DNA of 35,552 nt, taken from assembly GCA_016870295.1 (NCBI GenBank), contig VGBY01000002.1:1-35552 (forward strand). Reading direction: 5' to 3'. Of this stretch, positions 17,021 to 24,960 are shown piece by piece; within the stretch, counting starts at the first letter, position 1, and each line of letters opens with the position of its first letter. The translations under genes and the position numbers were made by a program. The notes below the pieces were generated by a model. It was given only the letters and a program-made list of their open reading frames with translations, was not told the DNA's origin and did no database searches. This DNA is from Actinomycetota bacterium. Its GTDB lineage: Bacteria > Actinomycetota > Acidimicrobiia > Acidimicrobiales > Ilumatobacteraceae.

Positions 17021-17491
17021 GTGCGAGTCTCCACACGCGGCGATTACGCGTGTCGGGCGATGCTGTCGCTGGCGTTGCATGCACAAGAGCCGGGCCCGAT
17101 TTCGGTGCGCGACATCGCGACGCGTACCGCGCTGCCCCAGCCCTATCTCGAGCAGATTCTCCTCGCCCTAAAGGGCGCGGGGCTCGTGCATTCCAAGCGT
17201 GGTGTCGGAGGCGGCTACACGCTCGCCCGCCACCCCGACAAGATCCTGCTGTCGGAGATTCTCTCGGCCGTTGATGGCCCGATCTCCCTCGGCGACTTCG
17301 GCGAGCCACACCGTGACGGTGCCTGTGACCACGAAGGCCAGTGCGTGTTGCTCGCGATCTGGCACTCGGTCGGCGATCACATGCGTGATCATCTCGCCAA
17401 GTTCACGCTCGGTTCGGTGCTGGCGGCCGCACGTGGCGAGTCGCCGTGGCCCGACCAAGCGACCGACAGGAAGAAACGCGCGCGGCGCTAA
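17021..17491 (+). CDS. Rrf2-family transcriptional regulator
   Basis: A 156-aa winged-helix regulator related to IscR, NsrR and RsrR. The N-terminus VRVSTRGDYACRAML and the helix-turn-helix ISVRDIATRTALPQPYLEQI, followed by the wing SKRGVGGGYTLAR, are diagnostic. Only two of the usual three iron-sulfur cysteines remain (Cys102, Cys108). The first is replaced by Pro96/His97. Asp8 is at the position used as a cluster ligand in Streptomyces NsrR. It may still bind a cluster through Asp8, Cys102, Cys108 and a histidine, but that is inference. Start GTG 17021 is set by the promoter, though the frame is open back to 16931. Its stop overlaps that of the convergent pseudouridine synthase. Confidence 0.9.
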   Translation: MRVSTRGDYACRAMLSLALHAQEPGPISVRDIATRTALPQPYLEQILLALKGAGLVHSKRGVGGGYTLARHPDKILLSEILSAVDGPISLGDFGEPHRDGACDHEGQCVLLAIWHSVGDHMRDHLAKFTLGSVLAAARGESPWPDQATDRKKRARR

Positions 17492-18465
17492 CTCAGCGAC
17501 GCCACGAGCGTTGCAAAATCGCCCGGCAAATCGCTCGCGAACTCGCATCGCTCACCAGTGCGCGGATGATCGAATCCGAGTCGATGGGCGTGCAACATCG
17601 GTCGCGCAGCGCGGATTCCCGCCCGCACTCCCCCGTACTGCGCATCGCCGACGACGGGATGACCAATCGACGCCAAGTGCACACGAATCTGGTGCGTGCG
17701 CCCGGTCTCGAGGCGACACTCGACCAGCGACGCATCTTTCGGAACGCGGAACGAGCGTTCGACCGCGTAATGCGTGCGGGCTGGCCGACCGTCGACCACC
17801 ACCGCCATGCGCGTGGGATCCCGCTGATCACGACCGATGGGCGCATCGATCACACCGTTGAGCGACGTCGGCACTCCCCACACGACGACCGAATACACCC
17901 GCGTCACGCTGCGCATCGTGAGTTGTTCAACTAGCGACTCGTAGGCGAGTTGCGTGCGGGCAACCGCAACCAGACCCGTCGTGCCCGCGTCGAGGCGATG
18001 CACGATGCCTGGTCGCATCGGGTCGCCGACCGATGCGATCTCCGGGTAGGCCGCCAACAAGTAATTGACCATCGTGCCCGTCTTGTTGCCGGCGCCAGGG
18101 TGCACCACGAGACCTGCCGGTTTGTTGACGACGAGCACGTCGGCATCCACGTGAATGACATCGAGGGTTTGGCTCGCATCGGCTGCTGGCAACTCCGGGC
18201 CACTCGCAGCTGAGATGTCGACGGTGATGACCTGCCCGGTTGCCACTTTTCCCTTACCGGCGGACACCACGTCGCCGTCGAGCGTCACGGCACCGGACTC
18301 GATCAGCGCTGCCGCTGCGTTGCGACTGATGTCGGCGATCAACGACACCACGCGGTCGATTCGCACATCGGCAAGCGACGCCGGAATCGTCTCGGTGACG
18401 CGCCGCGCAGTGCCCGTCGTATCGTCATGAATGTCGTCGGTCATCGGTGTGCCATCACTCGTCAT
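17488..18465 (-). CDS. RluD-type 23S rRNA pseudouridine synthase
   Basis: A 325-aa RluA/RluD-family enzyme. An N-terminal S4 RNA-binding domain covers about 34-85 (VRIDRVVSLIADISRNAAAALIESG region), and the catalytic domain has GIVHRLDAGTTGL with the nucleophilic Asp159. RLETGRTHQIRVHL and GDAQYGG are further family signatures. It isomerises uridines in the large-subunit rRNA. ATG 18465 lies 7 nt after the lspA stop, with Met8 (18444) a possible alternative. The lspA-pseudouridine synthase pairing is conserved in actinobacteria and beyond. The last 4 nt overlap the end of the convergent Rrf2 gene (CTAA), leaving no room for a terminator. Confidence 0.93.
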   Translation of the reverse strand: MTSDGTPMTDDIHDDTTGTARRVTETIPASLADVRIDRVVSLIADISRNAAAALIESGAVTLDGDVVSAGKGKVATGQVITVDISAASGPELPAADASQTLDVIHVDADVLVVNKPAGLVVHPGAGNKTGTMVNYLLAAYPEIASVGDPMRPGIVHRLDAGTTGLVAVARTQLAYESLVEQLTMRSVTRVYSVVVWGVPTSLNGVIDAPIGRDQRDPTRMAVVVDGRPARTHYAVERSFRVPKDASLVECRLETGRTHQIRVHLASIGHPVVGDAQYGGVRAGIRAARPMLHAHRLGFDHPRTGERCEFASDLPGDFATLVASLS

Positions 18466-18472
18466 CCGCGAT

Positions 18473-18955
18473 TCAGTTGCTCGCCGCAGTCGTCGCCGAC
18501 TTGGCGCGCAGTGAGGCGAGAACCATCAACGCTGCGCCGATCGTGATGCACGAGTCGGCGACGTTGAAGATCGGGAACCACTGCAAGTCGACGAAATCGA
18601 CGACCGCGCCCCGCAACCACGCATCGTTACGGAAGAGCCGATCCACGAGATTGCCGAGCGCGCCTCCGACGATGAGCCCGGCGGCGACTGCCGAAACTCC
18701 GGTTGCCGAACGACGCATCCACAACACGATCACGATGATGATGACGAATGCGAGTGCACCAATGATCGGTCCTGCGCCCGTTGCCTGCGAGAACGCCATG
18801 CCCCTGTTGAACGCCAGGTTGAAGCGCAACGAGCCGATGATGTCGATGGTGCGCCCGCCAGACAGGCGGTTGAGTGCCCAGTGCTTGGTGAGTTGGTCAA
18901 CGACGACGATTGCAGCGATGAGCAACCAGAGTTTGCGCGTCGCTACCTGGCTCAT
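18473..18955 (-). CDS. lspA: Lipoprotein signal peptidase (signal peptidase II)
   Basis: A 160-aa polytopic membrane aspartic protease that removes signal peptides from lipidated prolipoproteins. Four hydrophobic helices lie at about 9-21, 60-80, 88-104 and 130-148. Signatures are NLAFNRGMAF (46-55), GGALGNLVDR (97-106), VVDFVD (118-123) and NVADSCITIG (131-140), with the catalytic aspartates in the last two. ATG 18955 forms an ATGA overlap with the preceding gene. A longer frame from 19003 adds an Arg-rich leader inside that gene and is rejected. The order ileS, DksA-like, lspA, pseudouridine synthase is a typical actinobacterial arrangement. Confidence 0.95.
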   Translation of the reverse strand: MSQVATRKLWLLIAAIVVVDQLTKHWALNRLSGGRTIDIIGSLRFNLAFNRGMAFSQATGAGPIIGALAFVIIIVIVLWMRRSATGVSAVAAGLIVGGALGNLVDRLFRNDAWLRGAVVDFVDLQWFPIFNVADSCITIGAALMVLASLRAKSATTAASN

Positions 18956-20157
18956 CGATTGCCCAGACCGCCGGCGCGTTCGGTGACGAGCTCGGTGGTC
19001 CACGGCAACACTTCAAGTCGCTCGCGCGGAATCGGCAAACCGGAGTACGACGAGTAGCCATACTCGCCGATCTCCATGCGTTTCAGCGCCGCGTCGATGG
19101 CTTCAACCTCCAGGCGCGCCTGTTCGGAGAGAATGAGGTCGCGTTCACGCTCGACCACCATCGTGTCGCCCTCGCCCCCCTCTTCGCCGAAGTCGACATC
19201 ACCCATCTCTTGGTTGTCGACGATCTCCATCGCGTCCTGCTCGAGACGCTTGGCCTGCCCGAGCAGCTCCACGCGCTTCTCAATGAGCAACTGGCGTTGT
19301 GAACGCAAGAACGCAACGTCGAAGTCCTTCGTCGGGGTGATGCCGTCGACGGGCTCATACTTGATGATCGGTGGCTTGACCGGCTTGGCCATCGCCTTTT
19401 CTTGCTGTTCGCGGATGCGGCGTTCGTCTTCATCACGAATCGCGCGAATACGCGCGCGCTCGGCTTCGCGTGCTTGACGTTCGGCTTCCTTGGCCTTGGT
19501 GACTTTGTCGCGCTCGCGCTGCTTCTCGCGCCGCTCTTCGTCGATGATGGCGCGCTTGCGGGCCTGCTCACGGCGACGTTCTTCGGTCGCTACCTGACGC
19601 TCGAGGTCGCGACGCTTCTTCTCCGCCAACCTCTCCTTCAGGATTCGCTTACGTTCGGCCAGTTTCTCACGCGCCAGACGCTTGCGCTCACGCTCCGCCT
19701 CGAGTCGGGCCCGCTTGCGATCGCGCTCTGCAGCAAGGCGCGCGGCTTTGCGTTTGCGCTCATCGAGCTTGCGTTGTTGAGCCTTCTTGCGGCGCGCCGC
19801 CTCGGCTTTGGCTCGCGCCGCGCGCTTGGCGGCCTCGGCCTTTTTCTTGGCGGCCTTGCGGCGCTGTTCATCGGCGCGTTTGCGGGCAGCCTTGGCCTTG
19901 GCTTCTTTCTTGGCTCGTGCCGCACGGCGTTTGGCCTCGAGCGCCAGGCGAGCCTTTCGCTTGCGGGCGTCGATGATCTTCTGGCGGGCGGCCTTGCGCC
20001 GCTTTTCCTCCAACAGTCGCTTGGCCTTCTTGCGCCTCAGTTCCTCAAGTTTGCGACGCTTGGCGGCCGCGAGGAGGGCCTTTTTCCTGGCTTGCGCCTT
20101 CTTCTTGGCTTGCGCCCGCTTCTTGGCGGCGGCTTTGCGCTTCGCGGCGGCGTTCAT
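18952..20157 (-). CDS. DksA/TraR-like protein with long basic helical N-terminus and no zinc cysteines
   Basis: A 401-aa two-part protein. Residues 1 to about 257 are almost only Lys, Arg, Ala, Glu, with Gln, Leu and Asp, predicting one very long charged helix or coiled coil that could bind nucleic acid. Residues about 275-395 resemble DksA/TraR: FLRSQRQLLIEKRVELLGQA, then EAIDAALKRMEIGEYG and GLPIPRERLEVLPW. The four zinc-finger cysteines are gone: Ser369 and Ser372 stand for the first pair, Leu390 and Glu393 for the second. ATG 20157 is 7 nt after ileS, and the longer frame to 20226 lies within ileS. lspA starts in its stop codon. Whether it acts on RNA polymerase is unknown. Confidence 0.85.
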   Translation of the reverse strand: MNAAAKRKAAAKKRAQAKKKAQARKKALLAAAKRRKLEELRRKKAKRLLEEKRRKAARQKIIDARKRKARLALEAKRRAARAKKEAKAKAARKRADEQRRKAAKKKAEAAKRAARAKAEAARRKKAQQRKLDERKRKAARLAAERDRKRARLEAERERKRLAREKLAERKRILKERLAEKKRRDLERQVATEERRREQARKRAIIDEERREKQRERDKVTKAKEAERQAREAERARIRAIRDEDERRIREQQEKAMAKPVKPPIIKYEPVDGITPTKDFDVAFLRSQRQLLIEKRVELLGQAKRLEQDAMEIVDNQEMGDVDFGEEGGEGDTMVVERERDLILSEQARLEVEAIDAALKRMEIGEYGYSSYSGLPIPRERLEVLPWTTELVTERAGGLGNR

Positions 20158-20164
20158 GACCCCG

Positions 20165-23100
20165 TCAGGGTAGCCGCTCGACACCCACGTGGAGTGGTAC
20201 GTCGTCGAGCGTGGTGTTGGCTGCAAGACCGTTGCCGACGGCCGCGAGCACCACGTCCCGCGCCAAGGTTTCTGATTTCACCATCGACTCGTGCGCGCGA
20301 ACTGCAGCGGCGACATCAGTAGGTGCGCCAACCGTCAACCGGATGCGGTCAGAGACGTGCAGACCCGCGTCGCGGCGGGCCTGCTGCACGAGACGAATCA
20401 CATCGCGTGCCACACCTTCTTGTTTGAGGTCGTCGTTCACCGCGAGATCCAAGACGACGATGCCCGAACCATCGGAGAGTGCCGCGCTGCCCCGTTCACC
20501 CTCGCCGGTGGCGACGAGTTTCAACGAGAACTCCCCGTCGTGCAGTTCGACCCCACCGGCGACGACGCGACCGCCGTCAATCGACCAGTCACCCTGCTTC
20601 ACGGCGCGAATCACCTTCTGCGTGTCGGCCCCGAGGCGAGGCCCGAGGGCGGCCGGGGTGACGAGGAGTTCGCGGCGGGCGTGCTCGTCGACGTTCGCAC
20701 TCAGCACCACGCTGCGCACGTTGACTTCGTCCTTGATGACATCCGCGAAGTCGCCGAGCGTGGTGGCTCGCGCACTGGCCACGACGAGCGAGGCGAGCGG
20801 TTGACGCACCCGCAACTGGTGTGCCTTGCGCACCGACAGCGTGCTCGAGCACACGTCGCGCGCCAAATCCATCGTGGCGACCAATGCATCGTCGGCTGCC
20901 AGTCCTTGCGTCGTCGGCCAACTGGTGAGATGCACGCTTCGCTCGCCCGACAAGCCGCGATACACCTCCTCCGTGGTGAGCGGGAGCAGCGGAGCCGCGA
21001 CACGACAGAGGATGACGAGCACGCTGTGCAGCGTGTTGATTGCCGCCTGGTCGCCCTCCCAGAATCTGTCGCGGCTGCGACGGATGTACCAATTGGTGAG
21101 CACGTCGAGGAAGTCGCGCACCTGCGCGCAGGCATCGAACAGGTCGTTGCGTTCGAATGCCGTCGTCGTTGCGTCGATGAGCGCGCGGGTCTTGGCCAAC
21201 ACATAGCGATCCAACACGTGCGCACTCGACGTGTCAAAGACACCCTTCTTGCCTTCCGCATTCGCGTACAACGAGAGGAAGTACCAAGAGTTCCACAACG
21301 GCAGGATTGTCTGGCGCACCGTGTCGCGAATGCCGGCTTCGGTCACGGAGAAGTCCGCACCGCGCAGGATCGACGACGACAGCAGGTACCAGCGCATTGC
21401 GTCGGCACCGTACGTGTCGAACACTTTCATCGGGTCGGGATAGTTGCGCAGGCTCTTTGACATTTTTTGTCCGTCGTCGCCGAGCACGATGCCGTGACTG
21501 ACGCAACTCTTGAACGCCGGACGATCGAACAATGCCGTCGCCAGCACGTGCAGCGTGTAGAACCACCCACGCGTTTGGCCGATGTACTCGACGATGAAGT
21601 CACCCGGATAGTGGCTCTCGAACCACTCCCGATTCTCGAACGGATAATGCACCTGCGCGAAGGGCATCGACCCGCTCTCGAACCAGCAGTCGAGCACTTC
21701 GGGCACGCGACGCATCATCGACTTGCCGGTCGGATCGTCGGGGTTGGGTCGCACGAGGTCGTCGACGAACGGACGATGCAGTTCCTGCACGTGCACGCCG
21801 AAGTCGCGCTCGAGGTCGGCGATGCTGCCGTACACATCGATGCGCGGGTACTCGGGGTTGTCGCTGCGCCACACCGGGATCGGCGAACCCCAGAACCGGT
21901 TGCGGCTGATCGTCCAGTCGCGCGCGTTCTCCAGCCATTTGCCGAACGACCCGTCGCGAATGTGGTCGGGAACCCAGGTGATCTGCTGGTTGAGCGCCAC
22001 CATGCGCTCCTTCACTGCCGTCACGTTGACGAACCACGAACTCACGGCGCGGTAGATGAGCGGTGTGCCGGTGCGCCAGCAGTGCGGATACGAGTGGTCG
22101 TAGGTTTCGTGGCGCAGCACGACCCCGTTCTCTTTCAACTTCTTGATGACGAGTGGATTGGCCTCGAACACTTGCAGGCCGGCCAAGTCGGTGACTTCTT
22201 GCGTGAACTTGCCGCGCGAGTCGACGGGCACGACGAGATCGATGCCCGCTTCGGCACACACACGTTGGTCGTCTTCACCGAAGCCCGGCGCAATGTGCAC
22301 GACACCCGTGCCGTCTTGCGTGGTGACGAAGTCGCCGGCAAGGACGCGGAACGCCCCGTGCGCGGCGCGGTCGGCGAAGTACGGCAGCAGCGGTTGGTAT
22401 CGGCGACCGACGAGTTCGCTGCCGCGCAGCACGCCAATCTGCTCCGCGCCGGCGAGTTCGCGCTCGTACGCCTCGCGGCGCGCGGCGGCCATCACGTACC
22501 GCGTGCCGTCGAGTTCGTACACGCCGTACTCCACATCGGCGCCGACGGCAAGAGCGAGGTTGGACGGCAGGGTCCACGGTGTCGTCGTCCAGGCGAGCAG
22601 ACGCTCCCCCGATTCCAGCAAGAAGCCGACGGTGAGCGCGGGGTCTTGCACCATCTTGTACGTGTCGTCCATGCGCGTCTCAGAGTTGGAGAGCGGCGTC
22701 TCCAGCGCCCACGAGTACGGCAGCACGCGGAAGCCCTCGTAGATGAGGCCTTTGTCCCACAACGTCTTGAAGGCCCACATCACGCTTTCCATGTACGGAA
22801 GATCGAGCGTCTTGTAGTCGTTGTCGAAGTCGACCCAGCGCGCTTGTCGTGTTACATAGCGCCGCCAGTCGCTCGTGTACTGCAGCACCGACGTGCGGCA
22901 GTGGTCGTTGAACTTGTCGATGCCAAAGTCGGTGATCGCCTGGCGACCGGAGATACCGAGCTGACGCTCGGCTTCTGCTTCGGCGGGCAGACCGTGACAA
23001 TCCCAACCGAAACGCCGCTCGACGCGCTTGCCACTCATGGTGCGATACCGCGGCACCGCATCCTTCACGAAACCGGTGAGGAGGTGTCCGTAGTGCGGCA

Positions 23101-23350
23101 GGCCGTTCGCGAACGGCGGGCCGTCGTAGAAGACGAACTCCGTGTCGTGCACGCCTGTGTGCTGATCGGCTGCGCCGGTCGGCGCGCGCCCAGCGTTCGT
23201 GCGCGGGTGCTGCTCGACGGAGGCCTCAAACGTGCGATCGGCCTCCCAGTAAGAAAGCACTTTTTCTTCGATGTGCGGCAGGTTGGGCTGCGCCGCGACG
23301 TCGGGATACCGGTTCGCCGCCGACAAACCTTTCGTGGTGGAGTCGGCCAT
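20165..23350 (-). CDS. ileS: Isoleucine--tRNA ligase
   Basis: A 1061-aa class I synthetase. The HIGH motif is PHYGH (85-89) within FYDGPPFANGLPHYGHLLTG, the editing domain includes WTTTPWTLPSNLALAVG, and KMSKS is at 629-633. SWFVNVTAV and DCWFESGSMPFAQVHYPFEN are typical of the long, eukaryote-like IleRS class found in mycobacteria, which is often associated with natural mupirocin tolerance. A variable stretch of about 20 residues (48-70) precedes the catalytic strand. ATG 23350 lies 13 nt after yggT. A TTG-started extension to 23410 overlaps yggT and has a Cys-rich leader unlike the family, so I reject it. Confidence 0.96.
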   Translation of the reverse strand: MADSTTKGLSAANRYPDVAAQPNLPHIEEKVLSYWEADRTFEASVEQHPRTNAGRAPTGAADQHTGVHDTEFVFYDGPPFANGLPHYGHLLTGFVKDAVPRYRTMSGKRVERRFGWDCHGLPAEAEAERQLGISGRQAITDFGIDKFNDHCRTSVLQYTSDWRRYVTRQARWVDFDNDYKTLDLPYMESVMWAFKTLWDKGLIYEGFRVLPYSWALETPLSNSETRMDDTYKMVQDPALTVGFLLESGERLLAWTTTPWTLPSNLALAVGADVEYGVYELDGTRYVMAAARREAYERELAGAEQIGVLRGSELVGRRYQPLLPYFADRAAHGAFRVLAGDFVTTQDGTGVVHIAPGFGEDDQRVCAEAGIDLVVPVDSRGKFTQEVTDLAGLQVFEANPLVIKKLKENGVVLRHETYDHSYPHCWRTGTPLIYRAVSSWFVNVTAVKERMVALNQQITWVPDHIRDGSFGKWLENARDWTISRNRFWGSPIPVWRSDNPEYPRIDVYGSIADLERDFGVHVQELHRPFVDDLVRPNPDDPTGKSMMRRVPEVLDCWFESGSMPFAQVHYPFENREWFESHYPGDFIVEYIGQTRGWFYTLHVLATALFDRPAFKSCVSHGIVLGDDGQKMSKSLRNYPDPMKVFDTYGADAMRWYLLSSSILRGADFSVTEAGIRDTVRQTILPLWNSWYFLSLYANAEGKKGVFDTSSAHVLDRYVLAKTRALIDATTTAFERNDLFDACAQVRDFLDVLTNWYIRRSRDRFWEGDQAAINTLHSVLVILCRVAAPLLPLTTEEVYRGLSGERSVHLTSWPTTQGLAADDALVATMDLARDVCSSTLSVRKAHQLRVRQPLASLVVASARATTLGDFADVIKDEVNVRSVVLSANVDEHARRELLVTPAALGPRLGADTQKVIRAVKQGDWSIDGGRVVAGGVELHDGEFSLKLVATGEGERGSAALSDGSGIVVLDLAVNDDLKQEGVARDVIRLVQQARRDAGLHVSDRIRLTVGAPTDVAAAVRAHESMVKSETLARDVVLAAVGNGLAANTTLDDVPLHVGVERLP

Positions 23351-23363
23351 TAGTTGGCGTCGC

Positions 23364-23609
23364 TCACAGTCCGGCGTTTTGCAGCATTCGTTGCACGAAT
23401 CCGAGGGCAATCACCACGACGATGGGCGAGATATCGATCGGCCCGAGGCTCGGGATGAGTCGGCGTGCCGGACCGAGCACGGGCTCGGTGACCTGAATGA
23501 GCACGCGGTTCACCGAACCCAGTGCACCACCCGGCTGACTCGGGAACCAACTGAGGATGATGCGTACGAAAATGACGAACGTGTAGAGGGAAATCAATTG
23601 GCTGATCAT
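23364..23609 (-). CDS. yggT: YggT-family membrane protein
   Basis: A small 81-aa protein with two hydrophobic helices (about 2-20 and 60-74) separated by the family signature SWFPSQPGG and RVLIQVTEPVLGPARRLIP. YggT proteins are common downstream of sepF in Gram-positive division clusters and are thought to help division or envelope processes, but their activity is not defined. ATG 23609 has a good Shine-Dalgarno (GAGAGG at 23622-23617, 7-nt spacing). In many actinobacteria divIVA follows, but here ileS comes next, 13 nt after its stop. Confidence 0.9.
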   Translation of the reverse strand: MISQLISLYTFVIFVRIILSWFPSQPGGALGSVNRVLIQVTEPVLGPARRLIPSLGPIDISPIVVVIALGFVQRMLQNAGL

Positions 23610-23616
23610 GGCTGTG

Positions 23617-23622
23617 CCTCTC
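23617..23622 (-). promoter_or_regulatory. Shine-Dalgarno of yggT
   Basis: GAGAGG on the minus strand, 7 nt before ATG 23609. It is one of the few clear ribosome-binding sites in the window, where most starts are overlapped or leaderless. Confidence 0.6.
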
Positions 23623-23635
23623 TTCCATTCAACAT

Positions 23636-23658
23636 GGCGACTCGGTGATGGTGTCGCC
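23636..23658. terminator. Hairpin after sepF
   Basis: GGCGAC (23636-23641) and GTCGCC (23653-23658) form a perfect 6-bp stem with an 11-nt loop, starting 3 nt after the sepF stop codon. There is no T-tract. It may attenuate or protect the transcript before yggT rather than end it. Confidence 0.35.
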
Positions 23659-23660
23659 GG

Positions 23661-24176
23661 TTAGTCGCGCGGAATTCGCACACCGTTGGGGGTGAGGCGA
23701 AACACGCCGCGCGAGATGCGCTCGAGCGAACCGTTCAGTGCGAACGTGAGGCCTGATGCAAAGTCGATGATGCGACGACCTTCTTCGGCGTTGGTAGCGA
23801 TCATGTTCATGATCACCGGCTGGCCGCTCTTGAATCGCTCGCCGATTTCTTTGCAGTGACCGAACGACGTGGGCTTCAGCGTGACGGGCTCGACGCTCGC
23901 CGTGTCGAGCGGCTTCACCGTCTTGGCCGGTGGCTGACCGACGGGCCCGCGCACCGTGACTCCGGAGTCGTCGCGCGCTCGCCCACGGCGCACGGGTGCT
24001 GGCTCGTCGTACCCTTCGTCGTCATCGACGATGTCATCTTCTTCGTCGTCATATCCAATGTCGGCTTCGGCGCGATTGCGCACCGGTCGCCGAGAGCGCA
24101 CCGACTGGTCGCTGTCGTCGTACACGTCGTCAGACCCGAGACCCAAGTAATCCATCGCTCGGCGGAACATCGACAT
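23661..24176 (-). CDS. sepF: Cell division protein SepF
   Basis: A 171-aa protein that polymerises and tethers FtsZ to the membrane, standing in for FtsA in actinobacteria. The N-terminal MSMFRRAMDYLGLG is the amphipathic membrane anchor. An acidic, Asp/Glu-rich linker covers about 15-62, and the conserved core is about 95-171 (MNMIATNAEEGRRIIDFASGLTFALNG, ending in RLTPNGVRIPRD). The start ATG 24176 is supported by TAATCT at -12 to -7, giving a leaderless message separate from yggS. It lies 31 nt after yggS and two genes after ftsZ. Confidence 0.95.
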   Translation of the reverse strand: MSMFRRAMDYLGLGSDDVYDDSDQSVRSRRPVRNRAEADIGYDDEEDDIVDDDEGYDEPAPVRRGRARDDSGVTVRGPVGQPPAKTVKPLDTASVEPVTLKPTSFGHCKEIGERFKSGQPVIMNMIATNAEEGRRIIDFASGLTFALNGSLERISRGVFRLTPNGVRIPRD

Positions 24177-24182
24177 ACCGTC

Positions 24183-24188
24183 AGATTA
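24183..24188 (-). promoter_or_regulatory. -10 element of sepF, leaderless
   Basis: TAATCT on the minus strand occupies exactly -12 to -7 of the sepF ATG, so the predicted transcript begins at the A of the start codon. The -35 is weak. It fits the same spacing seen at inhA and the Rrf2 gene. Confidence 0.55.
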
Positions 24189-24207
24189 CCCCACGAAATA
24201 GCACGGT

Positions 24208-24891
24208 TTAGGGACGCTCGCCGAACAGTGCCGTTCCGATGCGCACGAGGGTGGAGCCCTCGTGCAACGCGATTTCGAGATCGCCCGACATCCCCATTGA
24301 GCACCCCGCCAGGCCGAGGTCATCGGCTTGCCGGCGCACCAGGCGAAACGCCGCCCGCGTGCGCTCGTCATCGGCATCGGTCGGCCCGACCGTCATGAGA
24401 CCGTCAACGACGAGCCCGACACTCCGCGCCCGCTGCACGAGCGCGGTGGTCTCGGCGGGTTGGCAACCACCCTTGTCGGCCTCCCCGGTGGCGTTCACCT
24501 GCACGTAGATGTGCGCCCCACCGGCCCGCTTCCCCAGTTCGGTAATCAGGCTCTCGCGATCGACGCTCTGCCACACGTCGACGAGCCCGACGAGCGACCG
24601 AATCTTGTTCGACTGCAGCCGCCCGATGAAGTGCACCGGCGGATGCGTGGCGCGGCGGTGTCCGCCACTTGGGCTGGCCTCGCCAGCAGCGTGAATCTCG
24701 GCAAGTTTCGTCGAGAGTTCTTGCGCATAGTTCTCACCGATGGCGTCGCAGCCGAGTCGCTGGGCGATCGCGATGGCGTCGGCGCCGAACCCTTTCGTCA
24801 CCGCGCAAAGAGTGACGGGCCCGCGAGTTGACGACCGCGCAATCGTGCTGCGCAGATGCGCGAGTCGTGCAGCAACTGTCGCTTCGTTCAT
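24208..24891 (-). CDS. yggS: YggS-family pyridoxal-phosphate homeostasis protein
   Basis: A 227-aa PLP-binding protein with a single TIM-barrel domain and no known catalysis. It buffers PLP and affects amino-acid and vitamin B6 balance. The PLP lysine is Lys33 in LCAVTKGFG. HFIGRLQSNK, LMTVGP, CSMGMSGDLEIAL and VRIGTALFG are the family signatures. There is a His/Gly-rich stretch of about 15 residues before HFIGRLQ. ATG 24891 has GAGG 9 nt upstream. It sits between ftsZ and sepF, as in many Gram-positive clusters. The pgeF (yfiH) gene, often found between ftsZ and yggS, is absent. Confidence 0.93.
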   Translation of the reverse strand: MNEATVAARLAHLRSTIARSSTRGPVTLCAVTKGFGADAIAIAQRLGCDAIGENYAQELSTKLAEIHAAGEASPSGGHRRATHPPVHFIGRLQSNKIRSLVGLVDVWQSVDRESLITELGKRAGGAHIYVQVNATGEADKGGCQPAETTALVQRARSVGLVVDGLMTVGPTDADDERTRAAFRLVRRQADDLGLAGCSMGMSGDLEIALHEGSTLVRIGTALFGERP

Positions 24892-24923
24892 CCGACGAGG
24901 CCTCGGCGACGATTCAACAGCCG

Positions 24924-24958
24924 CGCGCTATCTGCGCGATTGCGCCAGGTTGTGGCGC
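24924..24958. terminator. Two tandem hairpins after ftsZ
   Basis: Just 2 nt past the ftsZ stop lies GCGCCA (24942-24947) pairing with TGGCGC (24953-24958) around a 5-nt loop. CGCGC (24924-24928) pairs with GCGCG (24934-24938) around another 5-nt loop. Neither is followed by a T-run. They could lower read-through from ftsZ into yggS or stabilise the ftsZ 3' end. Confidence 0.4.
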
Positions 24959-24960
24959 GT

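Noticed and set aside
19402..20322. 306-aa hydrophobic Leu/Ala/Gly-rich frame opposite the DksA-like gene
   Set aside because: The complement of Lys/Arg/Ala/Glu codons gives Leu, Phe, Ala and Arg, so the membrane-like look is an artefact.
21467..23353. 628-aa open frame opposite ileS
   Set aside because: Same reason: it mirrors the coding frame of a full-length IleRS and shows no domain.
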